Numbered from the stretch's first letter, positions 25,995 through 38,281 are shown. The stretch is DNA of 64,000 bases from Halobellus rufus (GCF_000739575.1 NZ_BBJO01000002.1:62001-126000); one strand, 5' to 3'. Numbers and translations are program-made. The notes: generated by a model from the letters alone, not told the origin.

Positions 25995-26189
25995 ATGGCA
26001 AACGGTAAGGTTGATTTCTTCAACGACACTGGCGGTTACGGTTTCATTTCGACTGACGACTCCGACGACGACGTGTTCTTCCACATGGAAGATGTTGGCG
26101 GTCCGGACCTCGAGGAGGGGCAGGACGTGGACTTCGAGATCGAGTCCTCGCCCAAGGGCCCGCGCGCGACGAACCTCGTCCGTAACTAA
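25995..26189 (+). CDS. cspA: cold-shock domain protein
   Basis: A 64-residue single cold-shock domain that binds single-stranded RNA or DNA and acts as an RNA chaperone. KVDFFNDTGGYGFIST contains the RNP1-type motif, and DVFFHMEDV is RNP2. It is highly acidic, as expected in a halophile. The start is fixed by the family (MANGKVDFF). Confidence 0.95.
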   Translation: MANGKVDFFNDTGGYGFISTDDSDDDVFFHMEDVGGPDLEEGQDVDFEIESSPKGPRATNLVRN

Positions 26190-26392
26190 TACCGACTTCA
26201 GTCGCCCTTTGCGGCGACCGCAGACGGCTTTTCGTTCTTCCCGAGTTTCCCTCGGGCGAACTACAACGTGACCGAGCGACGCGTCAACTCCCAGGGAGCG
26301 CCTCGGAATCTCTCACGCCGATCAGCGACGGTTCCCCAGTGATCGGTCCGGAATCCGAAACGCTCAGTCTCACGGACTCCGTTCCGTACGGT

Positions 26393-26904
26393 ATGAACTC
26401 CGAGCGCGACCCGGACAGCAGACACGCGGCGCGCGGACAATCCGGACGCCGGGACCGAACCGGCGTCTTCGTCGTCTCCGCGGATCCCGAGCGCCGCGAC
26501 GCGTTCGCCGTCCGGCGAACGGTGTTCGTCGACGAGCAGGGCGTCGACGAGGAGATCGAGTGGGACGAACACGACGAACCCGACGCCGACGCGACCCACT
26601 TCGTCGCGTACGACGACGGCGACGTCGTCGGCGCGGCGCGGTTCAGAGTCGTCGAGGGCGACGACGAACCGGTGACTGGGAAGGTCGAGCGAGTCGCCGT
26701 CGCGCGGACAGGCGCGGCGAGGACTGGGGGCGGGAACTGATGGAGAGAGTCGAATCGCACGCGCGCGAACGGGGGATCGATCGGCTCCTCCTGCACGCGC
26801 AGGTTCCGGTACGGGGATTCTACGAGACGCTCGGCTACGAGGCGTTCGGCGAGGAGTTCGAGGAGGCGGAGATCCCGCACGTCAAGATGCGAAAGCGCCC
26901 GTGA
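26393..26904 (+). pseudogene. GNAT family N-acetyltransferase, single-base frame break
   Basis: A GNAT of about 170 residues of the ElaA/YjcF type. Residues 20-100 read VFVVSADPERRDAFAVRRTVFVDEQGVDEEIEWDEHDEPDADATHFVAYDDGDVVGAARF, and the acetyl-CoA motif region is VERVAVAR. After this the frame stops. Adding one G near 26705 restores RDRRGEDWGRELMERVESHARERG, the expected Q/R-x-x-G-x-G/A-like loop and helix, and the rest to KMRKRP. The span (512) is one base short. The acceptor is unknown. Confidence 0.8.
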
Positions 26905-26923
26905 AGGGATCCCTCGGGTGGAA

Positions 26924-28981
26924 TTAGAGTCCCCAAAAGAACACGATCCCGGCGGTCGTGACGACTGTCAGGATCACCTGGAGGGGTGCTCCGACGCGGG
27001 CGAAGTCGGTGAACTTGTACCCGCCCGGACCGTAGACCATCAGGTTCGTCTGGTAACCGACGGGACTGAGAAGCGGCGTGCTGGCGGCGAACGTCACCGC
27101 GAGCGCGAACGCGAACGCGTCGACCCCGAGTTGGTTCGCGACCTCGACGGCGATCGGGAGCATCAACACCACGCTCGCGTTGTTACTCACCATCTCGGTG
27201 ATGATCGCGGTCCCGAGATAGAACGTCGCGAGCATCGCGACCGGCGGGAGGACGGCGCTCGCCGCGACGATGCCGGTCGCGATCAGATCTGCGGTCCCGG
27301 AGGCCTCGAATGCGATCCCGAGGGGGATGACGCCCGCGAGGAGGAAGATGACGTCCCAGTCGACCGCGTCGTACGCTTCCTCGGGTCGGAGGATGCCGGA
27401 AAAGAGCATCGCGACGACGCCGGTGAGCGCGCTCACCATAATCGGGAGGTACTCGAGGGCGGCCAGTCCGACCACGCCCGCGACGATACCGAGCGCGACC
27501 GGGATCTGCCGCCGATCGAACTGCTCCCAGCGGCCGTCGCTGGAGACGATGATGTGCGTGTCTCCCCGGAGCCGATCGAGGACGTCTTCGCTCGTCTGGA
27601 TCAACAGCACGTCACCGGCCTGCAGGTCGACGTCCCTGAGTCGCTGTCGGATGACCTCGTTGCCCCGGCGTACGGCGAGGACGGTCGCGTCGTACTCCCG
27701 TTCGAATCCGGCGACGCCGCTGCGACCCATCGACCACCGCCGCGGGAGCAACACGACCTCCGTGAGCGAGGTCTCTCGCTCTTTCTCCGTCGACGCCTCC
27801 TCCTCGGATCCGTCCGCCGCATCAGCGCCGTCGTCTGCCGGTCCGGCCTCTCGGGGGTCGCCATCCTCCGATCGGTCCGCCCCCTCCGTTTGCTTCCCCG
27901 CTGCGTCCGCGTCGCTCGCAGTCGGGTGCCACGCGTGACGGGTCGGTGAGAATCCCTCGGGGAGTTGCTCGCTGTATTCGGCCGCGGCGTCGACGAGTTC
28001 CGGAAGCAGTTGGAGCGACTCGTCTTCGATGACCTGTTCGAGGGTTTCCTGGCTCGCTCTCACCGAGAGGATGTCGCCGGCCCTGATCCGCTCGCTGGGG
28101 AGACCGCGGACCACGGTGCGACCGTCGCGGACGATCTGGAACACGTCGAGATCGAGGTCGCCGCCTCTGACCTCCCGAACCTCCGAGCCGACGAGTTCGG
28201 AGCTCTCGTGGACGACGACGTCGGTCAGGTAGTCCGCCATCCCGAACCGGTCAGTCGAGGTCCCCTTCGCGGAGATCCGCGCGGGCGTCAGGTATCGACC
28301 GACGGTCAGGAGGTAGACGATACCGACCGCGAGCACGACGACGCCGAGTTGCGTGAACTCGAACAGCGAGAACGGCTCCGCCCCCGGACCGCCGATCTGT
28401 GCCCAGACGTCGCTGGCGAGCAGGTTCGTCGACGTCCCGATGACGGTGAGCGTGCCGCCCAGCATCGAGGCGAACGAGAGGGGGATGAGTAGCTTCGAGG
28501 GCGACGTCCCGGTCTTCTGTGCGAGGTTCGTGACCGCGGGGATCAACACCGCGACGATCGGCGTGTTGTTCACGAACCCCGCTGTCGGCCCGGACAGCCC
28601 CACAGTCGCGAGCAGCTGCCGGGATTCGCTGTCGCCGGCGAACGACTCCATCTTCCGGGTGAGTATCTGGATGACGCCGGTCTGTCGAACGCCCTCGCTG
28701 AGGACGAACATCGCGAGCACGGTGAGCGTCGCGGGGTTCGAGAACCCGGAGACGCCCTCCTCCGGTGAGACGCCGGTCCACGGCCCGAGCAGGATGAGCG
28801 CGACCATCAGCGCGATCGCGGTGGTGTCGATCGAGACCGGCTGCCACACGAACAGGACGAGGGCGGTGGCGACCACCGCGAGCACGACGAGGACGTCGAT
28901 GGGGACGGGGACCTGCACTGGAAGCTGGGGGAGAACCGGAAACTGCAGTAGCGATAGACCGTTTCCTATGGTCGTCGGCAT
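26924..28981 (-). CDS. SLC13/DASS-type transporter with two TrkA-C domains
   Basis: A 685-residue integral membrane protein. The two membrane halves (about residues 25-245 and 480-685) carry the SLC13-type hallmarks FVNNTPIVAVLIP and EMVSNNASVVLMLPIA, which bind Na+ and the anion. The cytoplasmic region between them holds two TrkA-C (RCK_C) domains (around 255-320 and 405-465), joined by an acidic linker. Homologues carry sulfate, dicarboxylate or phosphate; the substrate here is unknown. It is monocistronic, with a candidate promoter in the 273 bases upstream. Confidence 0.85.
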   Translation of the reverse strand: MPTTIGNGLSLLQFPVLPQLPVQVPVPIDVLVVLAVVATALVLFVWQPVSIDTTAIALMVALILLGPWTGVSPEEGVSGFSNPATLTVLAMFVLSEGVRQTGVIQILTRKMESFAGDSESRQLLATVGLSGPTAGFVNNTPIVAVLIPAVTNLAQKTGTSPSKLLIPLSFASMLGGTLTVIGTSTNLLASDVWAQIGGPGAEPFSLFEFTQLGVVVLAVGIVYLLTVGRYLTPARISAKGTSTDRFGMADYLTDVVVHESSELVGSEVREVRGGDLDLDVFQIVRDGRTVVRGLPSERIRAGDILSVRASQETLEQVIEDESLQLLPELVDAAAEYSEQLPEGFSPTRHAWHPTASDADAAGKQTEGADRSEDGDPREAGPADDGADAADGSEEEASTEKERETSLTEVVLLPRRWSMGRSGVAGFEREYDATVLAVRRGNEVIRQRLRDVDLQAGDVLLIQTSEDVLDRLRGDTHIIVSSDGRWEQFDRRQIPVALGIVAGVVGLAALEYLPIMVSALTGVVAMLFSGILRPEEAYDAVDWDVIFLLAGVIPLGIAFEASGTADLIATGIVAASAVLPPVAMLATFYLGTAIITEMVSNNASVVLMLPIAVEVANQLGVDAFAFALAVTFAASTPLLSPVGYQTNLMVYGPGGYKFTDFARVGAPLQVILTVVTTAGIVFFWGL

Positions 28982-29254
28982 CGAGTAATAGCGTACCGTT
29001 CCGCCGACACCGACATAGTAGTACGGTTCCCGGGTGACTCGACCCAGTGTCTCCGGATCGCTGCGGCGGGAGGAGTCGAAACGACCCGGAGTTTATCAAC
29101 GATGACGCGGCCACTCCCGCCGTGATCTGACGCTCGCCCCGCGTCGGGCGCGGTTGCTCGGCACGTCGACGCGGGTGCGGCAGCGACGGTCAGGGGACCG
29201 TCTAACGGTGCCGACTGTTCGCCACACCCATCCCAGAGAGCGGGCCGAAAGCGA

Positions 29255-30943
29255 TCAGGACAGCCGCTTGGAGACGTACGGGCCGTCCTGGTGGTAGCCG
29301 AGCTTCTCCCGGTAGTACTCCCGCGCGCCGATCCCGGAGATGATCGCGAGGTCGCGGTACCCCGCGTCGGCGGCGAGTTCCTCCGCGCGGCGGATCAGGC
29401 GGCGTCCGTAGCCCTTGTGCTGCCACTCGCCCTCGCCCGTCCCGATTCCGGCTTCGCTCCCGTAGACGTGGAGCTCTCGGACGATGGCGGCGTCTTCGAG
29501 TTCGCGTCGCACGGGGTCGTTCGGGAAGCGGAGCCGACAGAAGCCGACCAGCAGGTCCTCAACGGGGTCCTCGAACGCGAGGAAGTGCTCGGTCCCGCCC
29601 GCGACCTCGTAGGTCTGGACGTTCAACTCGACCCGCTCGGGGTCGGGGTCCGCGTCGTTCATCCCGGCCTCGCGGGCGCGGATGTCCCGGACGTCGATTC
29701 CCTTCTCCTCGGCCCGCTGCTCGGCGAGCTGTCGGAGGTTCGACTTCCAGACGCCCGCGTCGATGAAGTCCGCGGGGATGTCCCGCTGGACGCGCTGTAA
29801 GCGCGTGTACTCGGGGATCATCCCCATCACTTCGGCGACGACCTCGGCGGCCTCGTCGTTGCCCAGCGGCTCGAACTCGTCGCGACGCCACTGGTCGTAC
29901 ACGCGCGTCCCGCGGACGACGAGCGTCGGGTAGATCTTGAGGTAGTCCGGGCGGTACTCCTCGCGCTCGAAGAGCTGCCGGAAGTCCTCCAGAATCATCT
30001 CCTTCGTCATCCCCGGCTGTCCCGGCATCATGTGGAAGCCGACCTTGAACCCGGAGTCTCTGAGCCGCCGGTTCGCGTCGATCGACGCCTGCACGCCGTG
30101 GCCGCGGTGCATCTCTCGGTTGATGCGCTCGTAGGTCGTCTGCACGCCGACCTCGACCTTCGTCGCGCCGAGGTCGAGCATCCGGTCGATCTGCTCGGGG
30201 TCACACCAGTCGGGCTTCGTCTCGAACGTCGTCCCGATGTTGCGGATGTCCGCGGTCTCGTTCTCGGCGATGACGTCCTCGACGTACCGGAAGTCGACGT
30301 CCTCGGGGTCGGGCTTGAACGACTGGTCCTCCGCCGGCTGCGGCTCCGAGTCGAGGCCGTAGTCGTTCAGCGCCTCCAGCGCGCGCTTGACGAACCACTC
30401 CTGATAGTCGTGACTCCGCGCGGTCATCGTCCCGCCCATCAGGATGAGTTCGACCTTGTCGACTGGGTGACCGATGTGCCTGAGCTGTTCGAGCCGGAGC
30501 GTCACCTGACCGTACGGGTCGTAGTCGTTCTGCTCTCCGCGCGCGGCCGCGGGCTCGTGGCCCGTGTACGACTGTGAGGAGTCGAATTCGGAGGCCGGGC
30601 CGCCCGGGCAGTACAGGCACTTCCCGTGCGGGCACATGTGCGGAGACGTCATAATCGCGACCGGCGAGACGCCGGAGGCGGTCCGAACGGGCTTGCGCCG
30701 GACGACCTCTTTGACCTCCTCGCGCCGACCATCCGGCGCGTGCCGGAGGATCTCGGCGTTCTTCGGGACCTTCGGAGAGGAGTGCGTCGAGCAGGCGTCG
30801 ATCTTCGCCGACTCGAGGTCGTCGCGGTCGACCTCGCCGTCGAGGATCCGCTCGACGAGGTCCTCGCAGGTGCGCCGGAAGGCCTCCGTCTCGGTCGGCT
30901 CCGGTTCGGCGTTCCCGCCGTCGACGTCGGCATCGCTGCTCAC
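29255..30943 (-). CDS. elp3: Elp3: tRNA U34 carboxymethyl-type radical SAM/acetyltransferase
   Basis: A 562-residue enzyme that modifies the wobble uridine of tRNA to cm5U derivatives using acetyl-CoA and radical SAM chemistry. The Fe-S cluster Cys motif is C104-x4-C109-x2-C112 (HMCPHGKCLYCPGGP). LMGGTMTARSHDYQEWFVKR and GATKVEVGVQTTYERINREMHRGH lie in the radical SAM barrel. The GNAT domain occupies about 440-562 (VRELHVYGSEAGIG, GEWQHKGYGRRLIRRAEELA, GIGAREYYREKLGYHQDGPYVSK). The length is normal for archaeal Elp3, which acts without other Elongator subunits. Confidence 0.95.
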   Translation of the reverse strand: MSSDADVDGGNAEPEPTETEAFRRTCEDLVERILDGEVDRDDLESAKIDACSTHSSPKVPKNAEILRHAPDGRREEVKEVVRRKPVRTASGVSPVAIMTSPHMCPHGKCLYCPGGPASEFDSSQSYTGHEPAAARGEQNDYDPYGQVTLRLEQLRHIGHPVDKVELILMGGTMTARSHDYQEWFVKRALEALNDYGLDSEPQPAEDQSFKPDPEDVDFRYVEDVIAENETADIRNIGTTFETKPDWCDPEQIDRMLDLGATKVEVGVQTTYERINREMHRGHGVQASIDANRRLRDSGFKVGFHMMPGQPGMTKEMILEDFRQLFEREEYRPDYLKIYPTLVVRGTRVYDQWRRDEFEPLGNDEAAEVVAEVMGMIPEYTRLQRVQRDIPADFIDAGVWKSNLRQLAEQRAEEKGIDVRDIRAREAGMNDADPDPERVELNVQTYEVAGGTEHFLAFEDPVEDLLVGFCRLRFPNDPVRRELEDAAIVRELHVYGSEAGIGTGEGEWQHKGYGRRLIRRAEELAADAGYRDLAIISGIGAREYYREKLGYHQDGPYVSKRLS

Positions 30944-31094
30944 AGGACGCTCACCTCCGGCGGTCGCGACGAGCGAGTCATTACCGCTCTTTCGTCCCGT
31001 TTCGCGGTTAAGCGTGTCGCTCCCGAACGTGCGCGTCGAACGTGTGACCGAAAGAGAACCGAGAGAATCGGTCGGTCTGAACCGAACGCCCGCT

Positions 31095-33245
31095 TCAGAA
31101 CTGGCTGACGACCGCCTCGGTGACGGCGTCGACGACGTCCTCGCGTGCGCCCGAGAGGAACTCCACGCGGTTCTGCCGGATGCCGACCGCCGTGACGCCG
31201 CCCTCGGGGACGGCCTCGCTGGCGTCGGCGGCCGCGGCGCGGACGTCGATGTCGGCGTCCGCGCGGACGAACAGCTCGTCCGTCGCGTAGACGACGGTCG
31301 CCGCTCGGTCGTCCTCGGCCTGTCGGTCCAGCGCGTCCGCGAGCAGCGACGTCGGCGGGAAGTCGAACCGGTGGCTGTAGGAGTCGGCGTCGAGGACGGC
31401 GACGTCGACGCCCTCGACGGTCCGGGTCTCGAGGTTCGCCTCGGCGGTTTCGACCTCGTCCTCGAGCTTGATCCGATACTGCTCGGAGACGTGGCCGGCG
31501 AGGCCGCCCTCGTCCTCGAACAGCAGGTCGGTGATGAGCTCGCGCTTGTCCTGGTACGACTGGTAGTACGCCTCGAGGGCGACCGCCTCGCGGAGCTCGC
31601 GCGTCCGGTCGGCGTCGTATCCCGTCTCGGCCGCGAGGTCGACGTACGCCTCCGGCGCGTTCTCCCAGTAGCTCACTGCGGGCAGGTGCCCGAGGTCCTC
31701 TCTCACGTCGGCGTTGACGGCCGCGGCGACGTTCGCGCCGAGCGCGCCCGTCGAGAGGCCGGCCGCGTCGACGTCGGCGAGGCTCGGCGAGACGAGCACG
31801 CTCGCCTCGTCTTCGATCTCCGCGTCGACCGACTCGGCGTCGACGACGACCTTTTCGGCACCGTAGACGCCGAGGAGTCCGAGACCGTCGAGCGAGTCCG
31901 TCGTGCCGCCGACGCCGACGAGGACGACGAGCGGGAGCTTCTCGTCGTGGCGCTCGTTGTCCTGCAGCATCCGCGTCACGTCGTTCGTCGCGGCGTCCAT
32001 CCCGTAGACCGGGTCGTCGAGCGGGCGGCGCGTGAAGAAGTGGTACTCCGCGTCGGCGCGGGCGTGCTCCTCGCGGATGAGCGGGAGCACGGCGCGCTCG
32101 ATCGCCGCGCCGGCGACGTAGCCGTCGGCGGTGGCGGCGTGCCGGACCACGATCGGTCGCGACTCCAGCACGGCCGCGCGGATCGACTCCGCGGCGTCAG
32201 CGAGCTGCTCTGTGACGGCGTCGACGGCGTCGTCCGCCGCGAGCGGCACGACCGATTCGGGCCGGGCCTTCTCCGAGAGCGCGTCGGCGAGCCGACGAGC
32301 GACCGCGTCGGCGTCGTCGCCGGTCAGTTCGGTCAGCTCCTCGGTCTCGACCTGCAGTTCGCCGCGTCGGAGTTCGACCTCGCCGTCGAGCCGGACGACG
32401 TCGCCCTCGTCGACTTCGGGGTAGGCGCGGACGCCCGCCTCGACGAACGCCGCGCAGTCGACGACGCCCGTCTCGTCGCGGACCTCGAAGATCGTCGGGC
32501 CGCCGGTCTGGCGCGCGCCGACGATTTCGCCCTCGATGCGGACGAGGTCGCCGACGCGGTCGCCCAGCGAGTCGACACCGACGCGTTCGGGCTCCTCGTC
32601 GCTCTCCTCGCTCTCGGTGGACGGTTCGTCGGTTTCGGGCTCCGTGCCCGTTTCTTCGGTCTCGGCGGCCGCGTCTTCGTCTGCGGTCTCGCCGTCGAAC
32701 TCGAACGCGCTGTCCGCGGCGCCTGCCTCGTCTTCGTGCGTCGATTCGTCTTCGTCCTCAGCGTCGTCAGTTCGCTCGCTCTCAGCGGTCGGCGACTCCC
32801 GCTTCGCCGCCGCCTCAGTCCCGTTTCCCGCTTGCGACTTCGTCGCTCCTCCCTTCGGCGTCTTCTTGACCGGCGTCGGGCCGTCGTCCTCGTCGCTCTC
32901 GATCGGCTCACCGTCGGCGTCGCCGTCGGGGTCGTGGACGCGAGCGCCGCGGAACTCCGATTCGGACTGCCGGATCGACCACCCGAGGTCGATGTTCCCG
33001 TTGCTGCGGACGTTCTTCACCTGGACGAAGACGGTGTCGCCGGACTCCCAGTCGAGACTTTCGAGGCGACGGTCGAGTTCGCTGCGGTGCAGGAGCCCGG
33101 TGACCCCGGGCGCGAGATCGACGAAGACGCCGAAATCCGCGAATCCATCGACGGTTCCCTTGTAGAACCGTCCCGGCGTGAGCTGTTTTGGGGAATCTCC
33201 CCTGAAATCGAACCAGACGTCCTCGTCGTGCGTAATCCAATCCAT
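31095..33245 (-). CDS. S1 / OB-fold / DHH-family protein with degenerate active site
   Basis: A 716-residue protein. Residues 20-92 form an S1 RNA-binding domain (GRFYKGTVDGFADFGVFVDL, GLLHRSELDRR). Residues about 105-222 are an acidic low-complexity linker, and 230-305 are an OB-fold (VRIEGEIVGARQTGGPTIFEVRDETG). Residues about 335-716 align with RecJ-like DHH phosphoesterases. However, the expected HxDxDG motif is HAATADG (369-375), and the DHH triad position reads VVVDAE. Metal ligands appear to be lost, so the protein may be a catalytically inactive RecJ/Cdc45-like factor. A role in DNA replication or RNA metabolism is an inference. Confidence 0.75.
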   Translation of the reverse strand: MDWITHDEDVWFDFRGDSPKQLTPGRFYKGTVDGFADFGVFVDLAPGVTGLLHRSELDRRLESLDWESGDTVFVQVKNVRSNGNIDLGWSIRQSESEFRGARVHDPDGDADGEPIESDEDDGPTPVKKTPKGGATKSQAGNGTEAAAKRESPTAESERTDDAEDEDESTHEDEAGAADSAFEFDGETADEDAAAETEETGTEPETDEPSTESEESDEEPERVGVDSLGDRVGDLVRIEGEIVGARQTGGPTIFEVRDETGVVDCAAFVEAGVRAYPEVDEGDVVRLDGEVELRRGELQVETEELTELTGDDADAVARRLADALSEKARPESVVPLAADDAVDAVTEQLADAAESIRAAVLESRPIVVRHAATADGYVAGAAIERAVLPLIREEHARADAEYHFFTRRPLDDPVYGMDAATNDVTRMLQDNERHDEKLPLVVLVGVGGTTDSLDGLGLLGVYGAEKVVVDAESVDAEIEDEASVLVSPSLADVDAAGLSTGALGANVAAAVNADVREDLGHLPAVSYWENAPEAYVDLAAETGYDADRTRELREAVALEAYYQSYQDKRELITDLLFEDEGGLAGHVSEQYRIKLEDEVETAEANLETRTVEGVDVAVLDADSYSHRFDFPPTSLLADALDRQAEDDRAATVVYATDELFVRADADIDVRAAAADASEAVPEGGVTAVGIRQNRVEFLSGAREDVVDAVTEAVVSQF

Positions 33246-33329
33246 TGCGAGAGTAAAATGGGTCGCGCCTAAAACGACTGTCGAATTCCTGCTCGGCGAG
33301 CGACCGGTCGCCGTCGGCCGCCCGCGACG

Positions 33330-33932
33330 TCAGATCAGCCCCAGCGCGCGGAATACCGCTCTTCCGGCGTCGATCCCGCCGAACGCAGAGCCGAAGAGCA
33401 GGACCGCGGGGATCGCGGCGGCCACGGCCGCACGGGTCGTCGTCGTCCGGTGGACCGTTCGGAGTCCGACGACGAGCAGCGCGGCCCCGTACAGCGCGCA
33501 GGCCGCTCGGAGCCACGGCGAGGGGTACCCGGCCAGGACGCAGGGTGCCGTCGCGTACGCGATCACCTGCACCGTCTCGCTGATGCCCCCGCGGTCGCGG
33601 ACGGTGAGGATCAGGGCGACAGTCTGGATCGCGGCGGTGAAATGGAGCGCCGCGGGAGCGAGGACGAGGGCGACGAGCGCGAGCGAGACGGCGGCGGAGA
33701 CCGCCTGCCCGCCCGCGAGGGACGGGATCCGTCCCGGCTTGAACGCGAAGAGCCCGACCGCGTACGCGACGGCGACGACGACCGCGAAGACGAGTCCCGG
33801 TGCCTGATCGCCCGGGGCGACGCCGTTCCGGAAGAACTGCTCCGGGCGCAGGAGCACTTCGATCCACGCCCGCGCGAGCCCCCGCGGTCCGCGCTCGCGA
33901 CCGCCGCTCGGATTCTCGACCCAGGTCGTCAC
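33330..33932 (-). CDS. Yip1 family membrane protein
   Basis: A 200-residue protein with about five transmembrane segments. The N-terminal ARAWIEVLLRPEQFFRNGVAPGDQAPGLVFAVVVA is the signature of archaeal and bacterial Yip1-domain proteins. The role is unknown. The thymidine kinase gene lies 12 bases upstream on the same strand, so the two are probably cotranscribed. Confidence 0.8.
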   Translation of the reverse strand: MTTWVENPSGGRERGPRGLARAWIEVLLRPEQFFRNGVAPGDQAPGLVFAVVVAVAYAVGLFAFKPGRIPSLAGGQAVSAAVSLALVALVLAPAALHFTAAIQTVALILTVRDRGGISETVQVIAYATAPCVLAGYPSPWLRAACALYGAALLVVGLRTVHRTTTTRAAVAAAIPAVLLFGSAFGGIDAGRAVFRALGLI

Positions 33933-33944
33933 GTTCGGTTCGAA

Positions 33945-34532
33945 CTAGTCGCGTCGGAGCGTATGACAGTTCCGGCACCGCGCCTCGTAGGACTCGTCGG
34001 CGCCGACGACGATCGTCGGCTCGTCGGCGTGGGCGGGCCGGCCGTCCACGAGCCGTTGGTTGCGCGTCGCGGGCTCGCCACACAGCGCGCAGATCGCCTG
34101 CAGTTTGTCGACGTACTCGGCGACCGCCATCAGTTGCGGGAGCGGCTCGAACGGCTCTCCCCGGTACGTCTGGTCGATCCCCGAGACGATGACACGCCGC
34201 CCGTCGTCGGCCAGCCGCTGACAGACCTCGACGAGCTCGGGCGCGAAGAAGTTCGCCTCGTCGACGGCGACGACGTCCTCGCCGTCCAGTTCGTCGCGGA
34301 TCTCCCAGACGTCCTCGCCCTCGTTGGGGACGACCGTCGCCTCCCACTGCCGTCCGACGTGCGACCCGACGGTCGTCTCGCCGTAGCGGTCGTCGACGGC
34401 GGGTTTGAACACCGCGATCTCTTGGCCCGCGATCTCCGCGCGTCGCAGCCGACGGAGGACCTCCTCGGTCTTCCCCGAGAACATCGAGCCCGTGACGACC
34501 TCGATCCACCCGCTGTTCGTGATGGCGTGCAT
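33945..34532 (-). CDS. tdk: thymidine kinase
   Basis: A 195-residue type II thymidine kinase that phosphorylates thymidine (salvage) with ATP. The P-loop is GSMFSGKTEE (residues 15-24), the Walker B/lasso base is VAVDEANFF, and the C-terminal zinc site is made by CALCGE and CRNCH. The ATG at 34532 gives the conserved start MHAITNSGWIEVVTGSM; in-frame codons upstream are not conserved. It is followed by the Yip1 gene. Confidence 0.95.
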   Translation of the reverse strand: MHAITNSGWIEVVTGSMFSGKTEEVLRRLRRAEIAGQEIAVFKPAVDDRYGETTVGSHVGRQWEATVVPNEGEDVWEIRDELDGEDVVAVDEANFFAPELVEVCQRLADDGRRVIVSGIDQTYRGEPFEPLPQLMAVAEYVDKLQAICALCGEPATRNQRLVDGRPAHADEPTIVVGADESYEARCRNCHTLRRD

Positions 34533-34624
34533 ACGACGTTCGAGCGCGGTGGAGCGGCAAAACCGTTGTTCATTCGCCCGGCTAGGCGACTGTCGAACGA
34601 GAGACGGACGCCGAGCGTTCGACC

Positions 34625-35224
34625 CTACCGCCCCGCTCCGCCGACGTTCTCGTCGGCCTCGAACGTCGACGGGTCCGGTTCGATCCGCGCGTACTCGACG
34701 ACCCGACGACCGAGCACGCGAACGCGTTCGTCGAGCCCCTCGTCGACGAGGTCGTCGCCCTCGAAGCGTTTCGAGGCGTTCGGAATCGCCGCCTGGTGCG
34801 GGAGGACCCACGCGTCGAGCGCCCGGCAGACCGAGCGGAGGTGGTCCAGCGCGGACACGGGGAAACCGCCGCCGGCGACTGCCAGCAGACCGACGGTCTT
34901 CCCCTCGAACTCGTCGAATCCGCAGTAATCCAGCGCGTTCTTCAGAACGCCCGAGTACGAGCCGTGGTACATCGGCGTTCCGAGGAGGACGGCGTCGGCC
35001 TCGCGGATCCGCCGGACGACCGTCGCGCTGTCGCCCTGTGCGTCTAGGTCCGCGTCGAACACCGGAAGGTCGTACGTTCGGAGGTCGAGTACCTCACCTG
35101 TCCCACCCGCCTCCCTGGAGCCGTCGAGCGCGCGTTCGAGCGCGCGGCGCGTGTAGCTCTCCTCGCGAAGGCTCCCGCACACCGCGACGACGGAGACGGT
35201 CGATGCCGATCGATCGTCTGACAT
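34625..35224 (-). CDS. NADPH-dependent FMN reductase family protein
   Basis: A 199-residue flavodoxin-fold reductase. The FMN phosphate loop is CGSLREESYTRRALERAL (residues 16-33), and the second flavin motif is GTPMYHGSYSGVLKNALDY. It resembles chromate/azo-reductase or SsuE-type oxidoreductases; the physiological acceptor is unknown. It is divergent from katG across a 388-base control region, which suggests but does not prove a link to oxidative stress. Confidence 0.85.
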   Translation of the reverse strand: MSDDRSASTVSVVAVCGSLREESYTRRALERALDGSREAGGTGEVLDLRTYDLPVFDADLDAQGDSATVVRRIREADAVLLGTPMYHGSYSGVLKNALDYCGFDEFEGKTVGLLAVAGGGFPVSALDHLRSVCRALDAWVLPHQAAIPNASKRFEGDDLVDEGLDERVRVLGRRVVEYARIEPDPSTFEADENVGGAGR

Positions 35225-37756
<2,532 letters not shown>

Positions 37757-37804
37757 CCCCGGCAACGACCCGTCGGACCGGTGCGCGGCTCCGCCGCGAC
37801 CGGT

Positions 37805-38278
37805 TCAACAGAAGTTCTGCGTGATGTAGACGCTGGTCCCGTCGATCGTCGCGCCGATTCCCTCTCGCCGCCAGTAGGACCGAAGCAGATTCTCCCGGTG
37901 TCCCGGCGAGTTCATCCAGCCCCAGACCGCGCCGTGTGCGAGTTCCTCGGCGGTCTCGTAGGTCATCGTCTTCCCGTCGCTCCGCTTGCTCGGAACGCCG
38001 AGATGCAACAGCGCGATGTTCTCGCCGCCGGTCGCGTACCGACCGGGCGACTCCATCGGCGCGCGACAGTCGTAGTCGTACCGCTCGTAGCGGTCCCCCA
38101 GCGAGGTCCCCGTCGGCGTGCTGTGGCCGACGAACTGCCGGTCGGACATGTCGAGGCTGTGCCGGCGCGCGATGTGCCGCAGGTCGCGGTCGGCCTGCAG
38201 GGTCGGGAGATCCCGAACCGATCGGACGTTGTTCACGGCCTCGTGCGTCAGCCGCTCGACCGCGCGTTCGCTAACCAT
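37805..38278 (-). CDS. CAP-superfamily (SCP/PR-1) protein without signal peptide
   Basis: A 157-residue CAP domain: EAVNNVRSVRDLPTLQADRDLRHIARRHSLDM, FVGHSTPTG, GGENIALLHLG, WGWMNSPGHRENLL. The His and Glu residues of the CAP cavity are present. Most CAP proteins are secreted; this one starts directly with the domain and has no visible export signal, so it may be cytosolic. It begins three bases after the vWA stop and is surely cotranscribed with it, which ties it to the signalling island. The role is unknown. Confidence 0.8.
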   Translation of the reverse strand: MVSERAVERLTHEAVNNVRSVRDLPTLQADRDLRHIARRHSLDMSDRQFVGHSTPTGTSLGDRYERYDYDCRAPMESPGRYATGGENIALLHLGVPSKRSDGKTMTYETAEELAHGAVWGWMNSPGHRENLLRSYWRREGIGATIDGTSVYITQNFC

Positions 38279-38281
38279 CCC

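Noticed and set aside
30564..33272. A 902-codon open frame on the plus strand opposite elp3 and the S1-DHH gene
   Set aside because: It is the mirror of GC-rich coding on the other strand; composition is Val/Arg/Asp-rich without motifs, while the minus-strand genes have clear domains.
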